22,909 nt of DNA from positions 1-22,909 of IMG/VR virus record IMGVR_UViG_3300034521_000399, one strand, 5' to 3'. The notes beneath the pieces are model-generated. The model was not told the origin of the DNA and did not search any database. It saw only the letters and a program-made list of their open reading frames with translations. Source of the stretch: a virus. The translations under genes were made by a program, and so were the position numbers. Positions 1 through 7,654 of the stretch are shown one piece after another (the stretch's first letter is position 1; the number at the start of each line of letters is the position of its first letter).

Positions 1-327
1 GCCTATCGCCATACTGGAGCCAGCCACGATGTTGAAGGCAGTGGAGCTATTACGGATAGCGTTTCTGGCCGTCGCCGAGGCCGCCACCGCGTTCATGACC
101 GTCGCCGAGGCAACTACCGCATTCATGGCCGTAGCCGAGGCAACTACCGCATTCATGTCGGCTAAACTCTTAAATTCATCAAACGCTGGCCCTATTAGGT
201 GACGTAATAGCTTACCAGTTTGCGAGTTAGCATCTGCGACAGCAAACGCGTCAACGATGTTGTTCCCTATTAGGCCAGCCACCAGGTTGCCAGCCAGGTC
301 TCCTCCAAGCGGTACAAATATAGACAC
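1..327 (-). CDS. Tail-fibre-like protein with decapeptide repeats (partial, runs off left edge)
   Basis: Open frame that continues past the left edge, so only the first 109 residues are seen. It starts at a GTG (325-327) one base after the stop of the BppU-like gene, with a GAGGAGG ribosome site inside that gene's 3' end, so the two are coupled. After about 50 residues come five consecutive 10-residue units with pattern x-N-x-[VI]-x-x-S-x-x-A. Three are almost identical (MNAVVASATA-like, 67-156) and two are diverged (7-66). Such repeats are common in fibrous phage tail or collar proteins of Clostridia and are expected to form a trimeric rod. The position after the baseplate gene fits a fibre. 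I do not recognise a named family. Confidence 0.72.
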   Translation of the reverse strand, partial: MSIFVPLGGDLAGNLVAGLIGNNIVDAFAVADANSQTGKLLRHLIGPAFDEFKSLADMNAVVASATAMNAVVASATVMNAVAASATARNAIRNSSTAFNIVAGSSMAIG

Positions 328-328
328 G

Positions 329-1825
329 TTATACTACCTCCTCGTAGATAATACCCCATTCTCCGTTTTGAATGGCTAATCCCCAACGGTATACCTTCCC
401 CGTACTGGGGTCGGGTGCCCTATGTGGCATATTATCTGCCAAATGTGCAGTAATGGTATCATCAATCTGCTTGACCGTTTTGGTGTTTCCCACTCCGGCC
501 AGGGCATTTACAGCAGCGTCGGCATAATTTTGGGCAGCAGCTTGAGCTGCGTCTGCTTTGGTCTGAGCTCCGCTTTGCGTTTCCATTGCAGCCTTTTCAG
601 CGGCAGTCAAATGCAGGTAGTCCCCGCTGTTCAGCCCAGATAAAGCATTATGCTCGCTTACGCCACCCTCTAAAAAGTAAGCCCAATATGTTGCATTGCT
701 TGGGTCAATTCCCTGGCAAGCCTGCAGGCAATAATAAGCATCTCCTTGGTACGATACAACATCGCCAAAGGTATAATTCACCAATGGATCATATGCACCT
801 CGCGGTGACAATGTGGCCCCCTTTTCCCCTTTTTGGGCTATAAGCTGCCAATATGTTGAATTAGTGGGGGCATTACCTGTAGTTTCTTGCTTGGCAATAT
901 ATGAAGACCCGTAATAAGTGACAATGTTTCTTGGCTGGTATGTGGTTGACGGGTTATATTCTCCTTTTGTAACCAAATTTCCAATAGCTGCCTGACGTGC
1001 AGCTTCATTGGAAATACGTGTATTCTCGTTCGCAATCCTTGTGTTTTCGTTGCTAATCCTTGTATTCTCAGCAGTAACACGATCACTTTCAGCTGTGACT
1101 CTGTTGGCTTCGTTGGTTTCCCTTATGTTTTCGTTAGACACACGAGTATTTTCCGCGCTTACTCTTGCATTTTCGGCTGTAACTCTGCCGCTTTCCGCGG
1201 TGACGCGTCCGCTTTCTGCTGTCGCTCTGGCGCTCTCCGCAGACGCACGACTGCTTTCTGCCGATATCCTGGCCGCCTCGTTAGACTCCCTGGTATTTTC
1301 ACTGGCAAGGCGGGCATTCTCGTTTGCTATCCTTGTATTTTCTGCGCTTACCCTTGCATTTTCCGCAGCCACACGTTGGCTTTCTGCTGTATTAAGATCG
1401 ACCAGCAGCTGCTGCAAAACAGGATATTCTTCCTGTGAAGGGACCGCCGAACCGTCATTCAGTTGTCCACGCACCTCAAAAGAAAACTGGGTAGATGTAA
1501 TCCTGGCCGCGCCATTGTCGGAATATACCTCAACAGTGGCCCGGACAATACCGGGATAAGTTAAGCATTGCTGGTGAAGCACATAACTTATCTTCCCTGC
1601 TTTTGCGTCCAAAATGGTGGCTGTATCAACAACAGCGTTTCCATCGGCTTTCAAGCAGGTAAAAGTTACATTTGACGCGCCAGTCAAATCAAACGGCTGT
1701 CCATCATGTGTAAGAGTAATAATCAGCTTATTCCCCTGCACGTCCTGCTCGACAACGACAAAAACAGGGGACATTTCGCGGTTTTTCAAAGGGATTGTGA
1801 GATAGTACTGTTTTTGGAGCGGCAA
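329..1825 (-). CDS. BppU-family baseplate/receptor-binding protein with long heptad stalk and carbohydrate-binding modules
   Basis: Predicted virion adhesion protein. Residues 1-145 resemble the BppU N-terminal domain, the beta-sandwich that docks upper baseplate proteins in Firmicute phages. Residues 151-276 are 18 uninterrupted heptads of the form R-x-x-x-E-[NS]-x, a stalk expected to form a trimeric coiled coil. Two modules resembling chitin-binding CBM5/12 folds follow (about 280-335 and 340-392, each with Y-x-x-x-x-x-Y, GD/RN-V-x-Y and a late YW). The C-terminal 100 residues include HNALSGLNSGDYLHLTAAEK, a motif common in tail-fibre C-termini. The start is TTG with GGTGAT 8 bases upstream; no ATG is available nearby. 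The role is inferred: binding cell-wall sugars of the host. Confidence 0.85.
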   Translation of the reverse strand: MPLQKQYYLTIPLKNREMSPVFVVVEQDVQGNKLIITLTHDGQPFDLTGASNVTFTCLKADGNAVVDTATILDAKAGKISYVLHQQCLTYPGIVRATVEVYSDNGAARITSTQFSFEVRGQLNDGSAVPSQEEYPVLQQLLVDLNTAESQRVAAENARVSAENTRIANENARLASENTRESNEAARISAESSRASAESARATAESGRVTAESGRVTAENARVSAENTRVSNENIRETNEANRVTAESDRVTAENTRISNENTRIANENTRISNEAARQAAIGNLVTKGEYNPSTTYQPRNIVTYYGSSYIAKQETTGNAPTNSTYWQLIAQKGEKGATLSPRGAYDPLVNYTFGDVVSYQGDAYYCLQACQGIDPSNATYWAYFLEGGVSEHNALSGLNSGDYLHLTAAEKAAMETQSGAQTKADAAQAAAQNYADAAVNALAGVGNTKTVKQIDDTITAHLADNMPHRAPDPSTGKVYRWGLAIQNGEWGIIYEEVV

Positions 1826-1842
1826 AATAAATCACCATCCTT

Positions 1843-1881
1843 TACACAAAACATGACAAGGCTCATAAAACCTTGCCATGT
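1843..1881 (-). terminator. Possible rho-independent terminator before the BppU-like gene
   Basis: An inverted repeat, ACATGaCAAGG (1851-1861) and CCTTGcCATGT (1871-1881), has one A-C mismatch and a 9-base loop. On the minus strand it is followed by TTTTGTGT. It lies in the 89-base gap between the small virion gene and the receptor-binding gene. The T-tract is short, so termination may be partial. Confidence 0.4.
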
Positions 1882-1914
1882 GAAACTCCAAGCATATGCC
1901 AGTATAAGATGTAA

Positions 1915-2334
1915 TTAAGACAAAACGGTCCTGTTCTCCTCAAATTTCTGCGTCAATTCAAGCTGAAAATTTGCTGCTTCGGCAAGCTGCCTTTCAGCCT
2001 GGTCTATGGCCAGATACACAAACCGCGGAATATATACCGTCTCGCCGCGCTTGATCAGCCATATCTTGCCGTTTACCTGAACCGAAATATCGTCTTTATA
2101 CTTCTTGCTGTCCTTGAAAGCCCTGAACGGCACCCTTTCATTCAGGTAAGAAACAACCTCTTGCGGGTCGGCGCCTGCCTTCTCATCAGGCGCTTTCTTG
2201 CTATGCACCACCTGGACAACCGGCGTGGTCTTTTCTTTCAAGGCGGCCTCAAGCCTTTGATTAATAATAGCTTCAAGTTGATCCTCGGAAATGCTGATTT
2301 TTCTCTCTTTCTTTTCGCCTTTTTCAGCGTCCAT
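1915..2334 (-). CDS. Small virion-associated protein of unknown role, downstream of the major capsid gene
   Basis: A 139-residue charged protein with no membrane segment. The centre has VNGKxWLIKRGExVxIPRxVYxAI, a pattern I associate with small proteins next to capsid genes of podovirus-like and N4-gp56-type phages; a head-completion or decoration role is possible but unproven. N-terminal residues 5-40 and the C-terminal 30 are probably helical. I chose the ATG at 2332-2334 because GGGAG lies nine bases upstream. A TTG three codons earlier overlaps the ribosome site too closely. It lies between the capsid gene and the receptor-binding gene. Confidence 0.7.
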   Translation of the reverse strand: MDAEKGEKKERKISISEDQLEAIINQRLEAALKEKTTPVVQVVHSKKAPDEKAGADPQEVVSYLNERVPFRAFKDSKKYKDDISVQVNGKIWLIKRGETVYIPRFVYLAIDQAERQLAEAANFQLELTQKFEENRTVLS

Positions 2335-2366
2335 AAATATCAACTCCCTTGATTTTTATAATAGGA

Positions 2367-2398
2367 ATACGGGGGCAGAGATAAATCCGCCCCCATAT
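2367..2398 (-). other. Strong hairpin after the major capsid gene
   Basis: ATATGGGGGC (minus strand) pairs with GCCCCCGTAT across a 12-base loop, ten pairs with one G-U. It lies four bases past the capsid stop codon. No T-run follows, so it is not a standard terminator. It could protect the 3' end of the capsid mRNA or mark a processing site. Confidence 0.5.
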
Positions 2399-2402
2399 CT
2401 AA

Positions 2403-3707
2403 TTAATTCGCACCGCTTTCAAAAGGAGTACACACCTCATTACGGACCATGTATTCCTGCACCAGGATTTCCGCAACTTTAGTAGCCTTCCAGCCGGAAG
2501 TTGCGCGCTGGTTGAGCGGGTCGGCAGTACCGGCAGAACCAAGCTGTTTAATGATGGTTTCTAGGCCGCCACCTTCTACCTCGGTTACGCCATAAGCATT
2601 TTTCCCGATGAAAAGCACTGAATATACATCGCGGCCTTTAGCGCCGGCTTCGCCAGGATAGATAATGTCACTGGCAGCAGGATCATGAGTAGAAGTTTCG
2701 CTGATAGTAATAGTTGCACTTCCCGCGCTCCCGGCAACCGCACTGGCGACAGTATACAAATACCCGTCAACAATAATCTTCCTGCCAACCAAAGCCGCAG
2801 CATCAGCCGAGGACAAAGCTTCAGCAATAGTGATAACTTTCGACATATACGAAGCTACAGTCAACGTCCTGGAAGTCGATGTCAAATCGGCCGCATGGAA
2901 TATTTTTGCTTCGGTAGTCTCCACAAAGCGAACACCATGAATGCGGCCAATCTCTCCAGCGAAAATGTTTTCGGAACCGGCATATTCGTTGGCGCTCACC
3001 CACTCGTCATCTTTGGTAAGGCTGTATACCACATCGGGATGGACAATTGCCACGTAGTTTTTGCCATCCACCGGCTGAGCTTTCCCATTTTTCAGGGTCC
3101 GCACTCCTAGGCGAACATTTTCCACTCCGAAATAATCATTTCCGGAGGCTTCCCCGCCTACAAGCAAGTAACGCGCCAAGCGGTTGCCCTGGCCGTAAAT
3201 GACGTTGGTCCCGCCGTTAATAATGTCCCTGACGACAGTATCCAGGGTTTCTCCCGCTTGATTCCCCAAAAGCTCCGTAGCTTGCACTAGGTTGTCGTCA
3301 ATGGCGGTCAACTCCAGCATATCGGAAATAGTGATATAGTCGCCAAACTGGCTAACCGTCGCTTCAACCGTGGTGACATTCAGGCTCTTGCCCTGGGGAG
3401 TAACGCCCTCAGTCAAAGGAGTAAGAGCTTTGGGCAGCGGGCTGTACTTCCGAAACTCAATGGTTTTGCCCTTATTCTTCGGAATGGGCTTCTTCTGGCC
3501 AAATTGATCATGGACCAGCTTCGGCTTTGCATTGTCGATCAGGTACATATCATAATAAGTTTTCATTTCCGGGGACAGGTCTTGCCCTGTGCCGGTCTGC
3601 GTGGTCGTGTTTACAGGTCCAGGGACCGTATCAAACAATCTCAGATTGGTAGTAAACAATTTGAACGGGCTGATAAAAAGCCCAGGAATACCGGCAAATT
3701 GATACAT
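2403..3707 (-). CDS. Major capsid protein, N4-gp56 family
   Basis: HK97-fold major head protein. The signatures are very clear: GKTIEFRKYSPLPKALTPLT early, then VSQFGDYITISDMLELTA, then GETLDTVVRDIINGGTN, and at the C-terminus GVTEVEGGGLETIIKQLGS followed by GTADPLNQR and GWKAT. I chose the ATG at 3705-3707 (434 residues) because AAGGAGGG lies seven bases upstream; the frame is open further upstream but has no ribosome site there. The N-terminus carries N21-L-R-L-F-D26, a candidate protease site shared with the scaffold. A Ser/Thr/Ala-rich stretch at about residues 280-360 (VGRKIIVDGYLYTVASAV region) looks like an inserted domain. It follows the scaffold gene by 39 bases. Confidence 0.95.
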   Translation of the reverse strand: MYQFAGIPGLFISPFKLFTTNLRLFDTVPGPVNTTTQTGTGQDLSPEMKTYYDMYLIDNAKPKLVHDQFGQKKPIPKNKGKTIEFRKYSPLPKALTPLTEGVTPQGKSLNVTTVEATVSQFGDYITISDMLELTAIDDNLVQATELLGNQAGETLDTVVRDIINGGTNVIYGQGNRLARYLLVGGEASGNDYFGVENVRLGVRTLKNGKAQPVDGKNYVAIVHPDVVYSLTKDDEWVSANEYAGSENIFAGEIGRIHGVRFVETTEAKIFHAADLTSTSRTLTVASYMSKVITIAEALSSADAAALVGRKIIVDGYLYTVASAVAGSAGSATITISETSTHDPAASDIIYPGEAGAKGRDVYSVLFIGKNAYGVTEVEGGGLETIIKQLGSAGTADPLNQRATSGWKATKVAEILVQEYMVRNEVCTPFESGAN

Positions 3708-3746
3708 ACAAAATCCCTCCTTGATTTTTTTGTTTGTCAAGAAGGG

Positions 3747-4784
3747 CTAAAATCTGATTTTTTCGCCCCTCTTGACACGTTCGGCGATTTCCCGCCTATC
3801 TTCAGCGGTAAGTTGTATAACAGAAGATTTGTGGATTACCCCGGAGGAAGGTTTTGCACCCACTTCCGGTGGCCGCATAGTTCCGGCCCTAATGGCTTCC
3901 AGCGTAGCACTTTCTGCCCTCTTAGCCGTTTCAGCCTGCGCTTTGCCAATCAATTCCTCATGAAAAGCGGCAAGATAAGCGGCTTCAACTTCAATTCCTG
4001 ATTCAAGCAGTTTCAAAAATTTTGGACCATACTTCGGGTGTTCAGCGGCAGCCCGCAAATCAAAATCAGGATATTTCCCCGGTTTTTCAGGAGTACCGCG
4101 CATGATGGCGGCTTCCTGCTGCCATTGGGCCACTTTTTGATTTATGGCTTCCATTTCTTTTTCAGCTCTAAGTTTCTTGTTCTCATTCTCAAGCTGTAGC
4201 TGTCGCTTGTATGCTTCCGGCGACATACCGGCCTGCTCGGCCAGGTCCGGCAATACCTCATCTTCCAGCTTGGCATTGAGATCGGCGATACTTTTTGCGC
4301 CGTATCTCGTCATGAGCAGGTCAATAACAGGCTGCACCTCGTTCAAACGCGACTCTAAAATCTTAGTCTGCTTGAACCGCTCGTCGATAATCTTTTGAGT
4401 ATGGGCGGCAAAAAGGTCTTTAAACTCGCCTCTTACCAGCTTATAGTACGTCTTTTCCTTTTCCTCCGGAGAAAGGTTGGCATACTGGCTGCCAATATCG
4501 GCATCTTGCTTATCTTTTTGCCCTTCCTTTTGTTTTTGCCCAGGAGTGGTCTGGACAGAAGCTGGCACATTGGTATCGTCCACTTTGCCATAGATAACCT
4601 TGGGCTTGTCCGTACCTTTACCAGCTTTGGGCGCTGTACCTACTGTACTTTGGCCCGTACTCCCGTCAGTTGTGCCTGTGCTTGTCGCTGCCCCTGTACT
4701 AGCCGCCCCGGCAGCAGCCCCATCAAACAGGGTTAGGACCGTTGGCAGAAGGACATACTTTTGGGTTTTCTCACTCTTTAACAT
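3747..4784 (-). CDS. Capsid scaffolding protein
   Basis: A 345-residue hydrophilic, mostly helical protein directly upstream of the major capsid gene, the normal place for a scaffold. Residues 20-60 are a Gly/Ala/Thr/Ser-rich linker. Residues 110-230 are strongly charged and coiled-coil-like. The C-terminal part has PKFLKLLESGIEVEAAYLAA and ends with LTAEDRREIAERVKRGEKIRF, a tail I recognise from scaffold proteins next to N4-gp56 capsids; the basic end probably binds the coat protein. The N-terminus carries V16-L-T-L-F-D21, like the capsid protein. ATG start with AAGGAGAG nine bases upstream. Confidence 0.85.
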   Translation of the reverse strand: MLKSEKTQKYVLLPTVLTLFDGAAAGAASTGAATSTGTTDGSTGQSTVGTAPKAGKGTDKPKVIYGKVDDTNVPASVQTTPGQKQKEGQKDKQDADIGSQYANLSPEEKEKTYYKLVRGEFKDLFAAHTQKIIDERFKQTKILESRLNEVQPVIDLLMTRYGAKSIADLNAKLEDEVLPDLAEQAGMSPEAYKRQLQLENENKKLRAEKEMEAINQKVAQWQQEAAIMRGTPEKPGKYPDFDLRAAAEHPKYGPKFLKLLESGIEVEAAYLAAFHEELIGKAQAETAKRAESATLEAIRAGTMRPPEVGAKPSSGVIHKSSVIQLTAEDRREIAERVKRGEKIRF

Positions 4785-4811
4785 AATACTTTCTCTCCTT
4801 TTTTAAAAAAT

Positions 4812-4911
4812 CGCCGTCTTTCCGGTGTGCCAGGGCCTAGCCCATATGAGAAAAGAGAGCATAGGAAAGCTAATTCCTGCTGCTCTCTTCAATTACATCG
4901 TCTTTCCGATG
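4812..4911 (-). other. Structured non-coding element upstream of the scaffold gene
   Basis: The 140-base gap between the small Cys-rich gene and the scaffold holds three hairpins. The central one has AAGAGAGCA/TGCTCTCTT arms (4853-4861, 4881-4889) with inner GGAA/TTCC pairing, and is followed on the minus strand by TTTTCTC, so it could be a weak terminator. On either side is a small hairpin with the same loop: CATCG-GAAAGA-CGATG and CACCG-GAAAGA-CGGCG on the minus strand. The core CGGAAAGACG is identical in both while the stem bases differ. I do not recognise a known RNA family. Confidence 0.45.
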
Positions 4912-4924
4912 AGTCAATGACTTA

Positions 4925-5089
4925 TTACTCATGTTTGCTGCAAACTACAGCTACTGTTCCAGAACCGCCTTTTCCGTTATGTAGCGGATATGTGTTTATA
5001 GCTTGCATAGCCTCTTCAAATCCTTTTTTGTCCGGGCATTCCTCAGCTCTTTTACAGTTATAACATGTGTTTACCATTAACCATGTCAT
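4925..5089 (-). CDS. Small Cys-rich (putative zinc-binding) protein
   Basis: A 54-residue protein starting at the ATG 5087-5089, nine bases after AAAGGAG. Cys9-x-x-Cys12, Cys18 and Cys50 followed by S-K-H could bind one zinc. No family is recognised. It lies between the Prp-domain gene and the scaffold gene and seems to be the first gene after a candidate promoter at 5123-5131. Confidence 0.6.
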   Translation of the reverse strand: MTWLMVNTCYNCKRAEECPDKKGFEEAMQAINTYPLHNGKGGSGTVAVVCSKHE

Positions 5090-5103
5090 AACATTCGACT
5101 CCT

Positions 5104-5141
5104 TTCGACAATTTTCAACCACATTATACCACATTTTCAAC
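5104..5141 (-). promoter_or_regulatory. Candidate promoter for the capsid gene block
   Basis: The minus strand reads TGTGGTATAAT (extended -10) across 5123-5133, overlapping the stop codon of the Prp-domain gene. There is no recognisable -35 box. GTTGAAAAT occurs twice, on both sides of the -10 (5111-5119 and 5133-5141, 22 bases apart), and the downstream copy runs into TTGTCGAA, similar to motifs at 9749-9765 and 12786-12802. The site is well placed to boost scaffold and capsid expression. Confidence 0.4.
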
Positions 5142-5774
5142 TTTTACGTGGTTGGGATATCCAAGCGCAATCTGTTTAAGGCCAATTAATATGGTTTCAA
5201 AAACGATATTTACGGCATGTTTTTTGCCTTCATCACGGACCGGGACAATTCTGACCTCTAAAGAACCCGTGGTAATCTCATTTTTGATGTACTCAAGGCC
5301 ATGGATATTTGCCAAAGTACCCATGAGAGCATAACCCAGCGCGGACACACCGGCGCAAACAGGGTCATTGCCTGGATTGTACCCGGCATGGCCAGTAATT
5401 TTTAAACCAGTGAATCCTTTCTTTTCGTTGTACCTATAGGTAATGTATATCCCATTACCTTCCTCTATGTCGCAAGGAATATAAGTTTTGGCGAAAATAT
5501 CAGGCTTGCAGGGATAAAACTCACCATTTACACCCTTGATAATAAAGTCACCCTCTCGCGCTATGTGTATTCCTTCCAAGGTTTTGATCCTTAGTCCCAT
5601 GGTGTTAGATGTTTGCCCATCCGGTAACTCCTCGAAAGTCTCATCATTTAACCATACGCCTTTATCAAAATATTTTGGGCTGATAAAGTCACATACCTCA
5701 TTCCAGTTTTGCCAATTAAGCTGTATCGCTTCAATTACAACCGGGGCTTTACGATACCTTTTGATATTACTCAT
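5124..5774 (-). CDS. Fusion protein: phage N-terminal domain plus Prp-type cysteine protease domain (candidate prohead protease)
   Basis: Two domains in one 216-residue frame. Residues 1-100 (KAPVVIEAIQ to KGVNGEFYPCKPDIFAKTY) match a small phage protein usually seen alone and of unknown function. Residues 108-216 match the ribosomal-processing cysteine protease Prp: KITGHAGY with His129, DPVCAGVSAL with Cys140 as the presumed catalytic pair, then a C-terminal ILIGLKQIA helix. The His-Cys spacing is 11, against 12 as I recall for S. aureus Prp. Prp in Firmicutes removes the N-terminal extension of ribosomal protein L27 and in some staphylococcal phages trims capsid proteins. Here the gene lies between portal and scaffold, the usual prohead-protease slot, so a role in capsid maturation is likely. 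ATG start with GGGAGG. Confidence 0.8.
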   Translation of the reverse strand: MSNIKRYRKAPVVIEAIQLNWQNWNEVCDFISPKYFDKGVWLNDETFEELPDGQTSNTMGLRIKTLEGIHIAREGDFIIKGVNGEFYPCKPDIFAKTYIPCDIEEGNGIYITYRYNEKKGFTGLKITGHAGYNPGNDPVCAGVSALGYALMGTLANIHGLEYIKNEITTGSLEVRIVPVRDEGKKHAVNIVFETILIGLKQIALGYPNHVKVENVV

Positions 5775-5796
5775 TACATTCTACCTCCCAGATTAG

Positions 5797-7638
5797 TTAT
5801 ACTGCAGGTCCTCCCTGTTGTTTTAGCAATTCCTCGCCGCCCAAAAGTCGGATAATCTCCCACATCTTGGCCATTTCTTGTTGCATGGCCGTCGTTTGTT
5901 GCTGGAATTGCTGCAGCAGGTCGCCATTCTCGGCTATTTTCTGCAATATAGTTTCTTTGCCCTCGAAGTTCATCATTTCCAAGGCAATTTTAGCTTCAGG
6001 CGCGCGTTGCGGAGCGAACATGCCTATCTGGAACATCTCTTTAGCCATTTCGTTGTACAAAACGGTTGAAAACGGGGATTTCTTCTCTGGTACAATCGTC
6101 ACATCAAAAACCGGTTTCCTGTATTTCGGCCGGTAGTTTTTGTCCTGGATGAATGTCTGGGTATCAAGATCAAATATCATGCCTTCATTCGGGTATGCTG
6201 GAGGTAGTGGCTGAGGAACAATACCGGCATTAGTATACGTCACATATTGATATTGACCATTCTGTCCGGTGATACGGAAATCCCTTTCCTTATCATAGAA
6301 CTGCCTAACCAGCTCGATGGTTTTATAAACCATGCTGGTCAGGTTTTCATACGTCATGCCTATCATATCCCTCGACAATTTATTCCCGGCCTCTTGCAGG
6401 GCATATATCGCCCTGGCCGCCGTCACGCCTTTCCCGCCTTCGCCACTTGCAAACACGTCATTGGCAGTGATCTCTTTCATCTCTTGGATTTTGTTTTGCC
6501 TATGCTGCGCGATGAAAGGATCAAGCGGCTTGGCTTGGAACATACGGATATATTCTTCATTTAACGGGCCATCAACTTCAATGATGTCTTTCGAAAAATC
6601 AACAATATCATCCTTCGATACCGAACCGCCGCGCTTAATAAACCAGCGCATCTTCCCAGCAATCAAGGCGTTTTTGGATATAATCTGATCAAGTTTGTCA
6701 ATATACATCTGCGGATTCTTGGCCAGGTCTACCAGCCCAAAACCGGTCGGATAGCCTTCCTCAGGGAACAGAACATCGAAATCCACAGGATATTCGCCGT
6801 GGTCATATATGCCACGGTCTTTGTATTGTTCGTCCTCCATGCTGTTGTAAAGGACCGTGCTGCCCACAAACTTGACCAGGTGCAGTTGTATCCGCCCGTC
6901 ATTCCCGCGCCGGCGCATATACCAGTCCACAACTACACTTTTTTTGGTGATGTCTATATGGTCGTCATATGCGTACTGCTTGGGGTCTATAATCCGTTTG
7001 CCCTTGATGATAGTAGTATCATCAAGTATGTTGGCATAAGTGTCGGCCAGGACTTCATCATCTTCCAGTCCTATGATAAAGAAATTGCTCCCGTCCTGGA
7101 TATCCTTCACTCCCGGCTGCCAGGCCAGATTAAGAAGATCAAGCCTTGTCACAACTATATCGCCCATCCCCTCCAGCTTCTCCGCATCCCAGAATTGGCC
7201 ATATGGCACGCAGCCATTCAGTAGCTTGTACCACCAACCATTTGCATACGTCCTGCGGAAGCGGTTGGAATCATATATTGCTGGGATGATTTTTGACAGC
7301 ATCTCAGCTTCTTTTTTGTCAGCTTCTTTCCGCGGCAAAACGTTGAACGAAGGATAATTGTCCATCGCGTCTGCGTGTTTATTTGCGATCATGTTGAAAA
7401 GATACATAGTGACAGGCTCCGGGTCGTTTTTTCGAAGCTGGCTTCGGAATAAATCCCAATGCCGCCCCTTCCACCACTTGTGATTCTCGATGATCCGCTG
7501 GTCAAGCTGCTCTTTGCCGGCAAAATACTCCTTCAGTATTTTTGCCCCCTCAATTGCAAGGTCAATGTCCGTAGAAGTGTTCTTTTTGGCCTTCTCGATT
7601 GATACATTATAGCCAAAAACGCTAATCTTTCTTGGCAT
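5797..7638 (-). CDS. Portal protein (P22/N4-like)
   Basis: A 613-residue protein forming the dodecameric DNA entry/exit channel. The call rests on position (directly after TerL, before protease and scaffold), length, and sequence typical of P22-like portals: an N-terminal WWKGRHWD segment, NMIANKHADAMDNYPSFNVLPR, a central FPEEGYPTGFGLVDLAKNPQMYIDKLDQIISKNAL, then GGKGVTAARAIYALQEAGNK. The C-terminus (about 570-605) is a Gln/Glu-rich coiled coil that may form a barrel inside the capsid. ATG start with GGAGAGGAGGGG upstream; the gap to TerL is 16 bases. Confidence 0.88.
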   Translation of the reverse strand: MPRKISVFGYNVSIEKAKKNTSTDIDLAIEGAKILKEYFAGKEQLDQRIIENHKWWKGRHWDLFRSQLRKNDPEPVTMYLFNMIANKHADAMDNYPSFNVLPRKEADKKEAEMLSKIIPAIYDSNRFRRTYANGWWYKLLNGCVPYGQFWDAEKLEGMGDIVVTRLDLLNLAWQPGVKDIQDGSNFFIIGLEDDEVLADTYANILDDTTIIKGKRIIDPKQYAYDDHIDITKKSVVVDWYMRRRGNDGRIQLHLVKFVGSTVLYNSMEDEQYKDRGIYDHGEYPVDFDVLFPEEGYPTGFGLVDLAKNPQMYIDKLDQIISKNALIAGKMRWFIKRGGSVSKDDIVDFSKDIIEVDGPLNEEYIRMFQAKPLDPFIAQHRQNKIQEMKEITANDVFASGEGGKGVTAARAIYALQEAGNKLSRDMIGMTYENLTSMVYKTIELVRQFYDKERDFRITGQNGQYQYVTYTNAGIVPQPLPPAYPNEGMIFDLDTQTFIQDKNYRPKYRKPVFDVTIVPEKKSPFSTVLYNEMAKEMFQIGMFAPQRAPEAKIALEMMNFEGKETILQKIAENGDLLQQFQQQTTAMQQEMAKMWEIIRLLGGEELLKQQGGPAV

Positions 7639-7654
7639 TTTTGCCCCTCCTCTC

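Noticed and set aside
1008-1559. 183-codon plus-strand frame rich in Ala-Phe-Ser-Ala
   Set aside because: It is the antisense reading of the heptad repeats of the BppU-like gene, with no ribosome site.
4895-4925. Hammerhead-ribozyme-like CCGATGAGTC on the plus strand
   Set aside because: The core differs from CUGAUGA, no GAAA follows a second stem, and the genes here are on the other strand.
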